9,939 nt of DNA from JAHITU01 sp043800905 (GCA_043800905.1 JAZDMO010000015.1:1-9939), one strand, 5' to 3'. Shown: positions 1 to 5,341, numbered from the stretch's first letter. The notes: a model not told the origin generated them from the letters alone. Made by a program: numbers and translations.

Positions 1-81
1 AGTTCTTACTCCATAGCCTTTGTAGACCATGTGAGCTGCATCTCTACGAACTTTAGGCATATTTGGATTCTTTGTATACAT
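1..81 (-). CDS. HTH transposase/integrase-like protein, N-terminal fragment cut by window edge
   Basis: Reading the minus strand from an ATG at 81 gives 27 codons open to the edge, beginning MYTKNPNMPKVRRDAAHMVY and ending KGYGVRT. A short N-terminal tag followed by 'VRRDAAxMVxxGYxVR' resembles the start of helix-turn-helix domains at the N-terminus of IS481/IS30-like transposases and 'integrase catalytic region' proteins that I recall from Parcubacteria. Only the first helix would be visible, so the catalytic DDE part is not seen and the identity rests on resemblance alone. An internal ATG at 60 is an alternative start. No clear Shine-Dalgarno sequence precedes either. It is transcribed away from the 66-aa gene. 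It could also be a plain HTH regulator. Confidence 0.45.
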   Translation of the reverse strand, partial: MYTKNPNMPKVRRDAAHMVYKGYGVRT

Positions 82-95
82 AATGCTTGAATATT

Positions 96-116
96 ACACT
101 TTTTTGTTAAAAGTGT
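96..116. repeat. 8-bp stem hairpin upstream of the transposase-like gene
   Basis: ACACTTTT (96-103) and AAAAGTGT (109-116) are exact inverted repeats around a 5-nt loop. The hairpin lies between the divergent transposase-like fragment and the promoter at 146. It may be part of an element end or a leader structure. No partner end is in the window, so no mobile-element boundary can be assigned. Confidence 0.4.
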
Positions 117-145
117 TTCCAAGCTATTGGGATATTACGAATCAT

Positions 146-173
146 TTGACAAATATTTTATATGTTATATAAT
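146..173 (+). promoter_or_regulatory. Consensus sigma-70 promoter for the 66-aa gene
   Basis: TTGACA at 146-151 and TATAAT at 168-173 are both perfect consensus hexamers, with a 16-bp spacer. The start of transcription is expected near 180, giving a leader of about 54 nt before the ATG at 234. This is the best-matching promoter in the window. Confidence 0.8.
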
Positions 174-233
174 AAATGAAGCGTTAAACTATACCCTTTT
201 AATGAGGGAAACAATTTTAGAGGAGAAAACATC

Positions 234-434
234 ATGACACAGATTATTGCAACTCGAAACACCACCGCTTTTAGTGGTGGACACCTTTCCACTTTCGTTC
301 CTACTCCTGATCTCCGGCTCAAAAAACTGGAAGATCAAAAAGCATTCGCAAATTGGTGCAAGCGAAACAATCTTTCACCAGATGAGGATGCTTTAGAACA
401 ATTTTGTGCCAAAGGAAGATGGATTCTTCATTGA
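234..434 (+). CDS. Small uncharacterised protein, 66 aa, in its own transcription unit
   Basis: I do not recognise this protein. It is credible as a gene because every expression signal is present: a perfect promoter (146-173), AGAGGAG at 219-225 eight bases before the ATG, an open frame ending in TGA, and an intrinsic terminator starting 20 bp after the stop (455-503). The N-terminal third is polar with many Thr/Ser residues. The middle is charged (DLRLKKLEDQKAFANWCKRN) and probably helical, followed by an acidic stretch (SPDEDALEQF) and the tail CAKGRWILH. There is no signal peptide or membrane segment, so a cytosolic location is expected. Two cysteines (in NWCKRN and QFCAKG) are 17 residues apart, with no zinc-site pattern. 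The architecture matches the 49-aa gene at 5408. Function unknown. Confidence 0.75.
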   Translation: MTQIIATRNTTAFSGGHLSTFVPTPDLRLKKLEDQKAFANWCKRNNLSPDEDALEQFCAKGRWILH

Positions 435-454
435 ATCTTTCTTTGGTACATAGT

Positions 455-503
455 AAAAGGGTTTCGCTTTTCGCCGATAGGCAAAAGCGAAACCCTTTTT
501 AAT
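455..503 (+). terminator. Intrinsic terminator of the 66-aa gene
   Basis: A 17-bp perfect stem (455-471 with 483-499) is extended by GCC/GGC (473-475 with 480-482) around a GATA loop, with a single bulged C at 472. The 3' side ends in a run of T (495-500). The A-run on the 5' side means it could also work on the minus strand. Confidence 0.88.
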
Positions 504-523
504 TTTCTCTAGATTACCATGTC

Positions 524-571
524 GTTAAATTTAAAATAGGTCCAGTTAACTGGACCTATTTTAAATTTAAC
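524..571. repeat. 48-bp perfect palindrome
   Basis: Two 24-nt arms meet with no loop; the centre lies between 547 and 548 inside GTTAAC. The core is GGTCCAGTTAACTGGACC and the outer parts are A/T only. It lies 21 bp beyond the terminator of the 66-aa gene and overlaps no gene. It could extrude as a cruciform or act as a bidirectional terminator or protein-binding site. The ends read GTTAAAT...ATTTAAC. Confidence 0.85.
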
Positions 572-578
572 TCCTCGC

Positions 579-627
579 AAAAATAAGCGTCAACCTAATT
601 CAGGTTGCCCGTTGTTTTTTATTTTTT
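579..627. terminator. Possible bidirectional terminator hairpin (may serve trmD on the minus strand)
   Basis: CAACCT (591-596) and AGGTTG (602-607) form a 6-bp stem with loop AATTC. Outside it, AAAAATAA (579-586) can pair with TTATTTTT (619-626), leaving unpaired bases between. On the minus strand the hairpin is followed after 4 nt by TTATTTTT. It would then be the nearest terminator-like structure after trmD beyond the fold-back element. The gap between stem and T-run makes it weaker than the other terminators here. Confidence 0.4.
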
Positions 628-636
628 AAATACTGG

Positions 637-779
637 ATTGCCACCCCCTCACCCAGAAAAGTATTATAAATAAATTTTTATTTATAATACTCTTTTTCTA
701 TTTTATTATTAAACAAATTCTTTATTCTTTTTGGTGTTGATGACAATCAACGATACTTTTCTGGGTGAGGGATCGCAAT
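637..779. mobile_element. 143-bp fold-back element with long terminal inverted repeats (MITE-like or structured RNA)
   Basis: A 19-bp perfect inverted repeat (646-664 and 753-771, beginning CCCTCACCCAGAAAAG) is extended outwards by ATTGC (637-641) and GCAAT (775-779) across a 4x3 mismatch. Inside are two further hairpins. A 15-bp stem at 660-674/677-691 shares bases with the left terminal arm, so the two folds are mutually exclusive. GTTGAT-GACA-ATCAAC occupies 736-751. There is no open frame of note inside and no clear target-site duplication. The size and terminal repeats fit a non-autonomous miniature element; a structured non-coding RNA is the alternative. Confidence 0.5.
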
Positions 780-789
780 GACGATTTAT

Positions 790-837
790 TTAATTCCTGC
801 GTTTAGTCTGCATTTTATTCGCGTTAATTCTGCGTTT
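790..837. repeat. Short direct repeat at the 3' end of trmD
   Basis: TTAATTCCTGCGTTT (790-804) recurs as TTAATTCTGCGTTT (824-837), differing by one base. The second copy contains the trmD stop codon (TAA on the minus strand, 824-826) and its last sense codons. The first copy lies just outside the gene, 34 bp away. It may be a remnant of a small duplication. Confidence 0.55.
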
Positions 838-1459
838 TCTTCCACTCTTCTATTTTTTTATGGTTTCCAGAAAGAAGAACTTGAGGAACTTTATAATTTT
901 TATTTTTATATTTTAAAATTTCAGGACGAGTGTAAACCTCCGAACAAGAAACCCTATTTTCTTCCAAAGATTCTTCTTTCCCCAAAACACCTTTGACCTG
1001 TCGTGAAATTACGTCAATCAAAACCATCGCTGGTAAAGCTCCTCCAGTCAAAACATAATCTCCGATTGAAATGTCTTCCATTTTAAAAACTTTTTGTATC
1101 CGAGCGTCTATTCCTTCATAATTTCCACAAACAATCACGATGTCTTTGTGAGTTGTCGCTAATTTTTTGGCGATTACATTATCAAACTTTTTACCACTCG
1201 GTGAAAGAAAAATAATTTTTACCTTTTGTTTTTTACCAACAGCTTTGGATATAGCTTTAATGACTGGTTCTGCTTTCATGACCATTCCTGGACCTCCCCC
1301 ATAGGGTTTATCATCTACCCTTCCTTCTTTAACAAAATCAATAGGATTAAAAAATTTAATTTTTATTTTTTGGGATTTAATCGCTCGTGCCAAAATAGAC
1401 TCATTTAAATACGAGCTAAAAGCTTCTGGAAAAATTGAAATAATATGGAATGTGAGCAT
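824..1459 (-). CDS. trmD: tRNA (guanine-37-N1)-methyltransferase TrmD
   Basis: SPOUT-family enzyme that transfers methyl from S-adenosylmethionine to N1 of G37 in tRNAs, which prevents +1 frameshifting. Family motifs in order: FHIISIFPEAF at the N-terminus (residues 4-14), DDKPYGGGPGMVM (49-61), CGNYEGIDAR (111-120) and the knot/SAM loop SIGDYVLTGGALPAM (131-145), then YTRPEIL (176-182) and VLLSGNHKKIEEW (194-206). At 211 aa it is shorter than the roughly 240-250 aa of many homologues, mainly at the C-terminus. Between GVLG (157-160) and YTRP it is about 4 residues shorter than E. coli TrmD. It has no obvious 'DG' carrying the catalytic aspartate, reading EESLEENRVSCSEV instead. The start fits the family N-terminus, and no Shine-Dalgarno sequence precedes it. 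It lies downstream of khpA on the same strand, reflecting the common rpsP-khpA-rimM-trmD order, but the two are separated by a terminator. Confidence 0.95.
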   Translation of the reverse strand: MLTFHIISIFPEAFSSYLNESILARAIKSQKIKIKFFNPIDFVKEGRVDDKPYGGGPGMVMKAEPVIKAISKAVGKKQKVKIIFLSPSGKKFDNVIAKKLATTHKDIVIVCGNYEGIDARIQKVFKMEDISIGDYVLTGGALPAMVLIDVISRQVKGVLGKEESLEENRVSCSEVYTRPEILKYKNKNYKVPQVLLSGNHKKIEEWKKTQN

Positions 1460-1468
1460 TCTGGTTAT

Positions 1469-1524
1469 AAAGTTAAAAAATTGCGACTTACCCCCGAAAA
1501 ATAAAAAGTAAGTTTATTAACTTT
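1469..1524 (-). promoter_or_regulatory. Possible structured leader just upstream of trmD
   Basis: AAAGTTAA (1469-1476) is the inverse of TTAACTTT (1517-1524), and nested within it ACTTAC (1486-1491) is the inverse of GTAAGT (1508-1513). In a trmD transcript these could fold into a two-step hairpin ending about 10 nt before the ATG, in a leader that has no Shine-Dalgarno sequence next to the start. A weak trmD promoter may lie further up on the minus strand (TATAAA at 1624-1629 with TTTATT 17 bp before it). Chance pairing in A/T-rich sequence is possible. Confidence 0.3.
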
Positions 1525-1567
1525 CAAACATAATTTACCACAAAAAATTCTTAAGAGATAGTTGTTT

Positions 1568-1600
1568 TTGACATTCTATCATTCTATAGAATAATAGAAT
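1568..1600 (+). promoter_or_regulatory. Possible plus-strand promoter overlapping an operator-like near-palindrome
   Basis: TTGACA at 1568-1573 is followed after 16 bp by AATAAT (1590-1595), five of six bases of the -10 consensus. Overlapping it is a 28-bp near-palindrome: ATTCTATcATTCT (1573-1585) against AGAATaATAGAAT (1588-1600), with one mismatch and a 2-bp centre. No protein-coding gene follows on the plus strand. Transcription would run about 100 nt into the terminator at 1640-1701. Alternatively the palindrome acts as a hairpin in the trmD leader on the minus strand. Confidence 0.45.
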
Positions 1601-1639
1601 AATACTCCTCTTTGACTTTTAATTTTATAGACTTTCGAC

Positions 1640-1701
1640 TGTAAAAAATAAAGAAAAGAGGCAACCGCAAAAGCGGTTGCCTCTTTTCTTTATTTTTTAC
1701 A
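1640..1701. terminator. Strong bidirectional terminator between khpA and trmD
   Basis: A 29-bp perfect stem (1640-1668 with 1673-1701) with an AAAA loop. Its core is GGCAACCGC/GCGGTTGCC, flanked by A/T-rich arms that give a T-run on either strand. The right arm contains the khpA stop codon (TAA on the minus strand, 1697-1699). It shares the ACCGCAAAAGCGGT core and design with the terminator at 7745-7802. Confidence 0.92.
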
Positions 1702-2038
1702 ATGATTTTAAATCTTCCATAGCATCATCAACACTACTTGTATCAATTGATGATTCTGATCTCATAGCTGAAACAGGTCGTGTGCTTCCTTCTGGTTCGT
1801 TAATTTTTAAGTTAACTCTAGAATTGTTTTTCATTCCTACAACTCGTAAAAGAGTTCTAATGGCTTTAGCGGTATTTCCACTTTTACCAATAATCTTTCC
1901 CATATCTGCTGAATCAACATCTAAGGAAATTAAAACTCCCATTTCATCTACTTTTCTATCAACTTTAACGGCTCCTGGATTGTCTACTAATTCTTTGACA
2001 ATGTATTCCAAAAACTCTACATCTCTAGTCTCTGACAT
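1697..2038 (-). CDS. khpA: KhpA-like KH-domain RNA-binding protein
   Basis: Single type-II KH domain protein of the KhpA/YlqC family. Members are small cytosolic RNA chaperones, usually encoded near rpsP and trmD, and pair with KhpB/EloR in Gram-positives. The N-terminus (EFLEYIVKELVDNPGAVKV, about residues 8-26) and the GXXG signature in IIGKSGNTAKAIRTLL (49-64; G51-K52-S53-G54) are typical. The KH fold ends near residue 80. Residues 82-113 form an extra Ser/Asp/Glu-rich tail, probably disordered, not found in the usual 75-80 aa members. I chose the ATG at 2038 (MSETRD, 113 aa). An upstream TTG at 2053 would add five residues (MKKTN), and neither start has a Shine-Dalgarno sequence. The stop lies inside the terminator stem, so this is a one-gene transcript unless read-through reaches trmD. 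Confidence 0.88.
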   Translation of the reverse strand: MSETRDVEFLEYIVKELVDNPGAVKVDRKVDEMGVLISLDVDSADMGKIIGKSGNTAKAIRTLLRVVGMKNNSRVNLKINEPEGSTRPVSAMRSESSIDTSSVDDAMEDLKSL

Positions 2039-2071
2039 ATTTGTTTTTTTCAATAAACTTGTAATTTAAAA

Positions 2072-2091
2072 AGTAGCTCTCGACTGCTACT
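2072..2091 (-). promoter_or_regulatory. Hairpin at the expected 5' end of khpA mRNA
   Basis: AGTAGC (2072-2077) and GCTACT (2086-2091) form a 6-bp stem with an 8-nt loop. On the minus strand it is followed by TTTTAAATT. It would start almost at the predicted transcription start, so it could protect the 5' end or act as a weak attenuator. The short stem and short T-run argue against an efficient terminator. Confidence 0.35.
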
Positions 2092-2098
2092 CTCACTA

Positions 2099-2126
2099 AT
2101 ACTAACATTTTCAGACAAAAAATCAA
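2099..2126 (-). promoter_or_regulatory. Probable khpA promoter with extended -10
   Basis: On the minus strand, TTGATT (2126-2121) is followed after 16 bp by TAGTAT (2104-2099). TG sits one base before the -10, the extended -10 form. Transcription would start near 2092, about 54 nt before the ATG. Confidence 0.45.
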
Positions 2127-2171
2127 TCCTGAGTTTTCCACTTATAAAATAAACCCAATAAAAATTTAATA

Positions 2172-2180
2172 TGGTAAAAT
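2172..2180 (+). promoter_or_regulatory. Extended -10 box giving a leaderless MFS transcript
   Basis: TGG-TAAAAT occupies 2172-2180 and is followed by exactly 7 nt (2181-2187) and then the ATG at 2188. The predicted +1 is therefore the A of the start codon, so the mRNA would be leaderless. There is no convincing -35 box and no Shine-Dalgarno sequence. Confidence 0.6.
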
Positions 2181-2187
2181 TCATCTA

Positions 2188-3375
2188 ATGCATATTCCTT
2201 TAGAACATAAATATTTAGGAAGAGAGGTTTCAGAAGGCTTTGAATCTCTTCATAAAAGCAAAGCTATTACCTATGTAGCTACTGGTCTATTAGGTATTTA
2301 TTTGCCTATTTTTTTATACGAATTACTCAATCAAAATTTTCAATTAACAGCTCTTTTCTTTCTGTGCGGATATTTAATTTATGCCTTAACTGTTGCTATC
2401 GGTGCTAGATATTTAAATAGTTATGGATTTAAAAAAGCTCTCCAAACAGCCACTCTAGCAGGAGCTCTTTTTTACACCCTTTTTTATTTTACCAACGAAA
2501 GTAATTACAAAATTCTTCTACCTTCTATTATATTAGTTCAAGTAATTTATCGTCTTTTATATTGGACCCCATACCAAACAGATTTCGCTAAATTTAGTAG
2601 TAAAAATCATCGCGGAAGTGAAGTCAGTCTAATGGGAGCCACCAATGACATTATCTCTATCTTTTCTCCTCTCTTAGCCGCTTTTATTATTACCCACTAT
2701 TCTTTCAGTGCTTTATTTATGGTCGCAATTGCCCTCTATCTTCTTTCTATTATTCCACTTTTTAAAATTCCACATACTAAAGAAAAATTTTCTTGGGACT
2801 TAAAAACCACTTGGAAAAAGTTTTTTTCAAAAAAAAGAAGATATGAGATGTTTGCCTTTGCTGCCGATGGTGGAGAAGGAATTATTGGAGGAGTGGTTTG
2901 GCCAATTTTTATGTTTCAAGTACTAAAAGGAAACTATTTAGAGTTAGGCTTAATTTCTACTTTTATTGTTTGTGTTACCATAGTTCTTCAGCTAGCTATC
3001 GGAAAATGTACAGATAACGGGGAAACTAGTAAAGAAAATATTCTTAAATTCGGTTCAACCTTCTATGCTCTTGGTTGGATTTTTAAAATTTTTATTGCTA
3101 CCGCTTTCCAAATTTTTATCATTGACGCCTACCACAAATTAATGAAAATTTTTATGAGGATACCTTTTGATGCCATAACCTATGATAAAGCAGCTGACTC
3201 AGGACACTACGTAGATGAGTTTACAGTTCTTAGAGAAATGGCATTAAATCTAGGAAGAGTTTTAATGTTAGTACTTATTATTACTATTTCTTTTTTTACT
3301 AATATTCAAACATCTTTTATTTTTGGAGCAGTTGCTTCTATTTTATTAAATACTCTTAGAGTAAAAACATTTTAA
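2188..3375 (+). CDS. Major facilitator superfamily (MFS) membrane transporter
   Basis: The 395-aa protein is dominated by about 11-12 hydrophobic segments (roughly residues 26-46, 52-72, 84-102, 108-125, 150-170, 173-192, 222-245, 252-272, 288-312, 352-372 and 375-390). A cytosolic basic loop (about 195-220, KKFFSKKRRYE) separates two six-helix halves. An MFS motif-A-like loop follows helix 2 (GARYLNSYGFKK, 72-83), with a weaker copy in the second half (GKCTDNGETSK, 272-282). The substrate cannot be read from the sequence; many relatives are annotated only as MFS permease. The N-terminus is cytosolic and amphipathic (MHIPLEHKYLGREVSEGFES). The start is fixed by the -10 box exactly 7 nt upstream. 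It stands alone and converges on the neighbour with 4 bp between stop codons and no clear terminator. Confidence 0.8.
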   Translation: MHIPLEHKYLGREVSEGFESLHKSKAITYVATGLLGIYLPIFLYELLNQNFQLTALFFLCGYLIYALTVAIGARYLNSYGFKKALQTATLAGALFYTLFYFTNESNYKILLPSIILVQVIYRLLYWTPYQTDFAKFSSKNHRGSEVSLMGATNDIISIFSPLLAAFIITHYSFSALFMVAIALYLLSIIPLFKIPHTKEKFSWDLKTTWKKFFSKKRRYEMFAFAADGGEGIIGGVVWPIFMFQVLKGNYLELGLISTFIVCVTIVLQLAIGKCTDNGETSKENILKFGSTFYALGWIFKIFIATAFQIFIIDAYHKLMKIFMRIPFDAITYDKAADSGHYVDEFTVLREMALNLGRVLMLVLIITISFFTNIQTSFIFGAVASILLNTLRVKTF

Positions 3376-3379
3376 ATAT

Positions 3380-4378
3380 TTAATATTCATATCTAGAACC
3401 CCATCTATTTTTTAGAATCTTTAAAATTAAATATAAAGTTACTAAAATTGTTCCTAATAACAACCACCAACTATTTAACACAGCAATAAAAATTCCAAGA
3501 ATAAAACTATAGAATTCTTTTAGACTCGGGGTGGCTTCAATAACAGAAGCAATTCTAGGACTTTCATTCGTGACTTTCTTTAATTCTTCAGGCATAGTCT
3601 TACTATTTTCTAAAAAAATTTCAGAATCAACTCTCTCTTTTTCTGATTCTAGAGAATTTTTAGTAATTTCTCTTAAATTTTTTAATCGATCAAAAATAGA
3701 ACCAGCGGTTCCTGATAAAAAAACCTTAGCGTCATCATAATTTAAATCAGTAATTTTTTCTTTCAAAGTATTCAGACTTTGACTATTTAAATTTCCCAAA
3801 GAGAGAGATGATGAGCCTGAACCATTATTTTCATTATTTTTTTGATTAAAAACTAAAGGATCTGTTCCCTGTCTCACCTCATCAGCATCAGTAAAACCAT
3901 CATTATCATCATCTAAGTCTTCTTGATTACCAATACCGTCTTTGTCTGTATCAATATCAATAAAACGATTAAAATTTCTTTCTAAGATTTCTTTAACTTC
4001 TATACTCTCTGGATTTTTAGCAATTTCAATTTTTTGTAAACTACTAATTTTAGCTTTTAAAGTATGTTCCCCTTCTACAGGCCTCCAATCAGTCCAAGTA
4101 TCCATCGTCTTTCCTTGAACTAATTTAAAATTAAAATCATTCAAAAACTTATCATTATCATAAAATTGAACGGTTCCGCCCACATCAAATCCAGAATAGT
4201 TTTGAATAGAAATATAAAAACGAACATCCTGTCCGGCAAAAAAATTATTCTGTGAAAATCGAAATTGCTCACCTAAAACAACCCCAAAATCCTCGGCTCT
4301 TACTTTTTGGCTAAAAAGCAATGTTAGAAATAAAATAAAATAAAAAATTTTATTTTTTTGAAAATTTAAAAATTCCAT
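3380..4378 (-). CDS. Secreted, C-terminally membrane-anchored protein with TSP3-type calcium-binding repeats
   Basis: 332 aa. Residues 1-28 form a signal peptide: a basic start, then a hydrophobic core IFYFILFLTLLF, with likely cleavage after VRA. Residues 30-125 look like a beta-sandwich or CARDB/Ig-like domain (FSQNNFFAGQDVRFYISIQN, then PVEGEHTLKAKI). Residues 141-175 hold Asp-rich thrombospondin type 3 repeats (DIDTDKDGIGNQEDLDDDND and GFTDADE...GTDPL), which bind calcium in this family. A Ser/Asn-rich linker and a charged helical stretch (about 203-275) follow. A membrane segment at about 291-320 precedes a short basic tail (KNRWGSRYEY). The bulk is therefore predicted outside, anchored from the C-terminus. 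It lies 15 bp after miaA on the same strand but has its own -10 box. The role is unknown; surface binding or scaffolding is inference. Confidence 0.8.
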   Translation of the reverse strand: MEFLNFQKNKIFYFILFLTLLFSQKVRAEDFGVVLGEQFRFSQNNFFAGQDVRFYISIQNYSGFDVGGTVQFYDNDKFLNDFNFKLVQGKTMDTWTDWRPVEGEHTLKAKISSLQKIEIAKNPESIEVKEILERNFNRFIDIDTDKDGIGNQEDLDDDNDGFTDADEVRQGTDPLVFNQKNNENNGSGSSSLSLGNLNSQSLNTLKEKITDLNYDDAKVFLSGTAGSIFDRLKNLREITKNSLESEKERVDSEIFLENSKTMPEELKKVTNESPRIASVIEATPSLKEFYSFILGIFIAVLNSWWLLLGTILVTLYLILKILKNRWGSRYEY

Positions 4379-4385
4379 TGCTCCT

Positions 4386-4391
4386 ATTATA
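4386..4391 (-). promoter_or_regulatory. -10 box for a leaderless transcript of the TSP3-repeat protein
   Basis: Perfect TATAAT on the minus strand, lying between the miaA stop codon (4394-4396) and the next ATG at 4378. Exactly 7 nt (AGGAGCA, 4385-4379) separate the box from the ATG. This fits a leaderless start. The AGGAG in the same gap is only 2 nt from the ATG, too close for a normal Shine-Dalgarno sequence, though it could help translation of read-through mRNA from miaA. Confidence 0.55.
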
Positions 4392-4393
4392 AC

Positions 4394-5302
4394 TTAAGCA
4401 TTAGTTTTTAGAAAAGCTTTAATTGTAGATAGAATTTTATTTTTTTCTTTTAAATCAAACCATTGAATATTTTTATCTCTCTTAAACCAAGTTATTTGAC
4501 GCTTAACATATTTTTGTTCTTCCTTAATAGATTGTTCAATGAATTCCTCCTGAGATATTTTTTTCTGTAAATATAAAGCGATGTACTTATGAGCTAAACC
4601 TAATTCATTCATTCTTTTATAAGAGAGACCTTTTTGATGAAGTTTTTTTGCTTCAGCTACTATCCCCGCTCTAACCCTTTTATAAAATCTTTTTGCAATC
4701 CTTTCTTTTAAAATTTCTTTGTCTGTTTTAATCCCGATTTGTAAAACCTCCCACTTGGAAACCCGGTTTCCAAGTTGTGGAACTTGGCCAAGTTGAGTGG
4801 CAATTTCGATAGCACGAACTAAACGACGAGGATTTTTAGCATCAATATTTTTTGCCCTAACCAAATCAAGTTTTTTTAATTTTTCAAATAATTCTTCAAC
4901 AGATAATCTTTCTAACTTTTTCCTCAACTCTTTATTTTCTTTTACCTGCGGAAAATCTAAATTATCCACGATAGCAGAAATATAAAATCCAGTCCCTCCC
5001 GCTAAAATCGGTAATTTACCTCTTTGCAAAATACCTTTAATGATTTTTTCCGCCTTCTTCTTGAATTGAACCGCAGTAAAAACTCTTTGAGGCTGAACTT
5101 CATCTAAAAGATAATGGGGAATCCCTTTCATTTCTTTTTTTGTTATTTTACCTGACCCAATATCCAAACCTTTATAAACCTGACGAGAATCTGCAGAAAT
5201 TATTTCTCCATCAAATTGAAGCGCTAAATCCACTGCTAAATCAGATTTACCAGAAGCTGTCGGTCCTAAAACTACTATTATTTTTGATTTTAAGTTGTTC
5301 AT
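4394..5302 (-). CDS. miaA: tRNA dimethylallyltransferase MiaA
   Basis: Transfers a dimethylallyl group to N6 of A37 in tRNAs that read codons starting with U. Family marks from the chosen ATG (302 aa): P-loop VVLGPTASGKSDLA (10-23), catalytic-region SADSRQVYKGLDIGSGK (36-52), GGTGFYISAI (102-111), NPRRLVRAIEI (157-167) and the C-terminal KRQITWFKRD (267-276). The length is normal for the family. A reading from 5359 would add 19 residues with no homology to MiaA and would cover the promoter, so I reject it. A GTG at 5305, directly before the ATG, is exactly 7 nt after a TATAGT box and may be the true leaderless start (303 aa). The TSP3-repeat gene follows 15 bp downstream. Confidence 0.95.
   Translation of the reverse strand: MNNLKSKIIVVLGPTASGKSDLAVDLALQFDGEIISADSRQVYKGLDIGSGKITKKEMKGIPHYLLDEVQPQRVFTAVQFKKKAEKIIKGILQRGKLPILAGGTGFYISAIVDNLDFPQVKENKELRKKLERLSVEELFEKLKKLDLVRAKNIDAKNPRRLVRAIEIATQLGQVPQLGNRVSKWEVLQIGIKTDKEILKERIAKRFYKRVRAGIVAEAKKLHQKGLSYKRMNELGLAHKYIALYLQKKISQEEFIEQSIKEEQKYVKRQITWFKRDKNIQWFDLKEKNKILSTIKAFLKTNA
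4753..4794. repeat. Cluster of inverted CCAAGTT/AACTTGG units inside miaA
   Basis: An 11-bp-arm palindrome (4753-4763 with 4765-4775) overlaps CCAAGTT-GTGG-AACTTGG (4770-4787), which overlaps the 14-bp perfect palindrome AACTTGGCCAAGTT (4781-4794). Together they give four alternating copies of one hexamer in 42 bp. They encode the variable stretch QLGQVPQLGNRVSKW of MiaA, near the middle of the protein. Confidence 0.7.
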
Positions 5303-5312
5303 CACAGAAATC

Positions 5313-5341
5313 ACTATAACATCAATTTGCCTTATTAGTAA
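5313..5341 (-). promoter_or_regulatory. Probable miaA promoter, extended -10
   Basis: On the minus strand TGT-TATAGT (5321-5313) is an extended -10, with a weak TTACTA -35 (5341-5336) 17 bp before it. Seven nt later come GTG (5305-5303) and ATG (5302-5300). A leaderless or near-leaderless mRNA is expected. The site overlaps the divergent promoter for the 49-aa gene. Confidence 0.5.

Noticed and set aside
524..627. Integron attC-like site from the GTTAAAT/ATTTAAC ends of the palindrome
   Set aside because: The consensus boxes occur in the wrong order for an attC site, and no second box pair with correct spacing follows.
778..996. 72-codon plus-strand open frame starting just after the fold-back element
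   Set aside because: Most of it lies antisense to trmD, it has no ribosome-binding site of its own, and its sequence is a low-complexity Phe/Tyr/Leu shadow.
1677..2069. 130-codon plus-strand open frame antisense to khpA
   Set aside because: The opposite strand encodes a clear KH-domain protein over almost the whole length. The plus-strand frame starts inside the terminator and has no homology I recognise.
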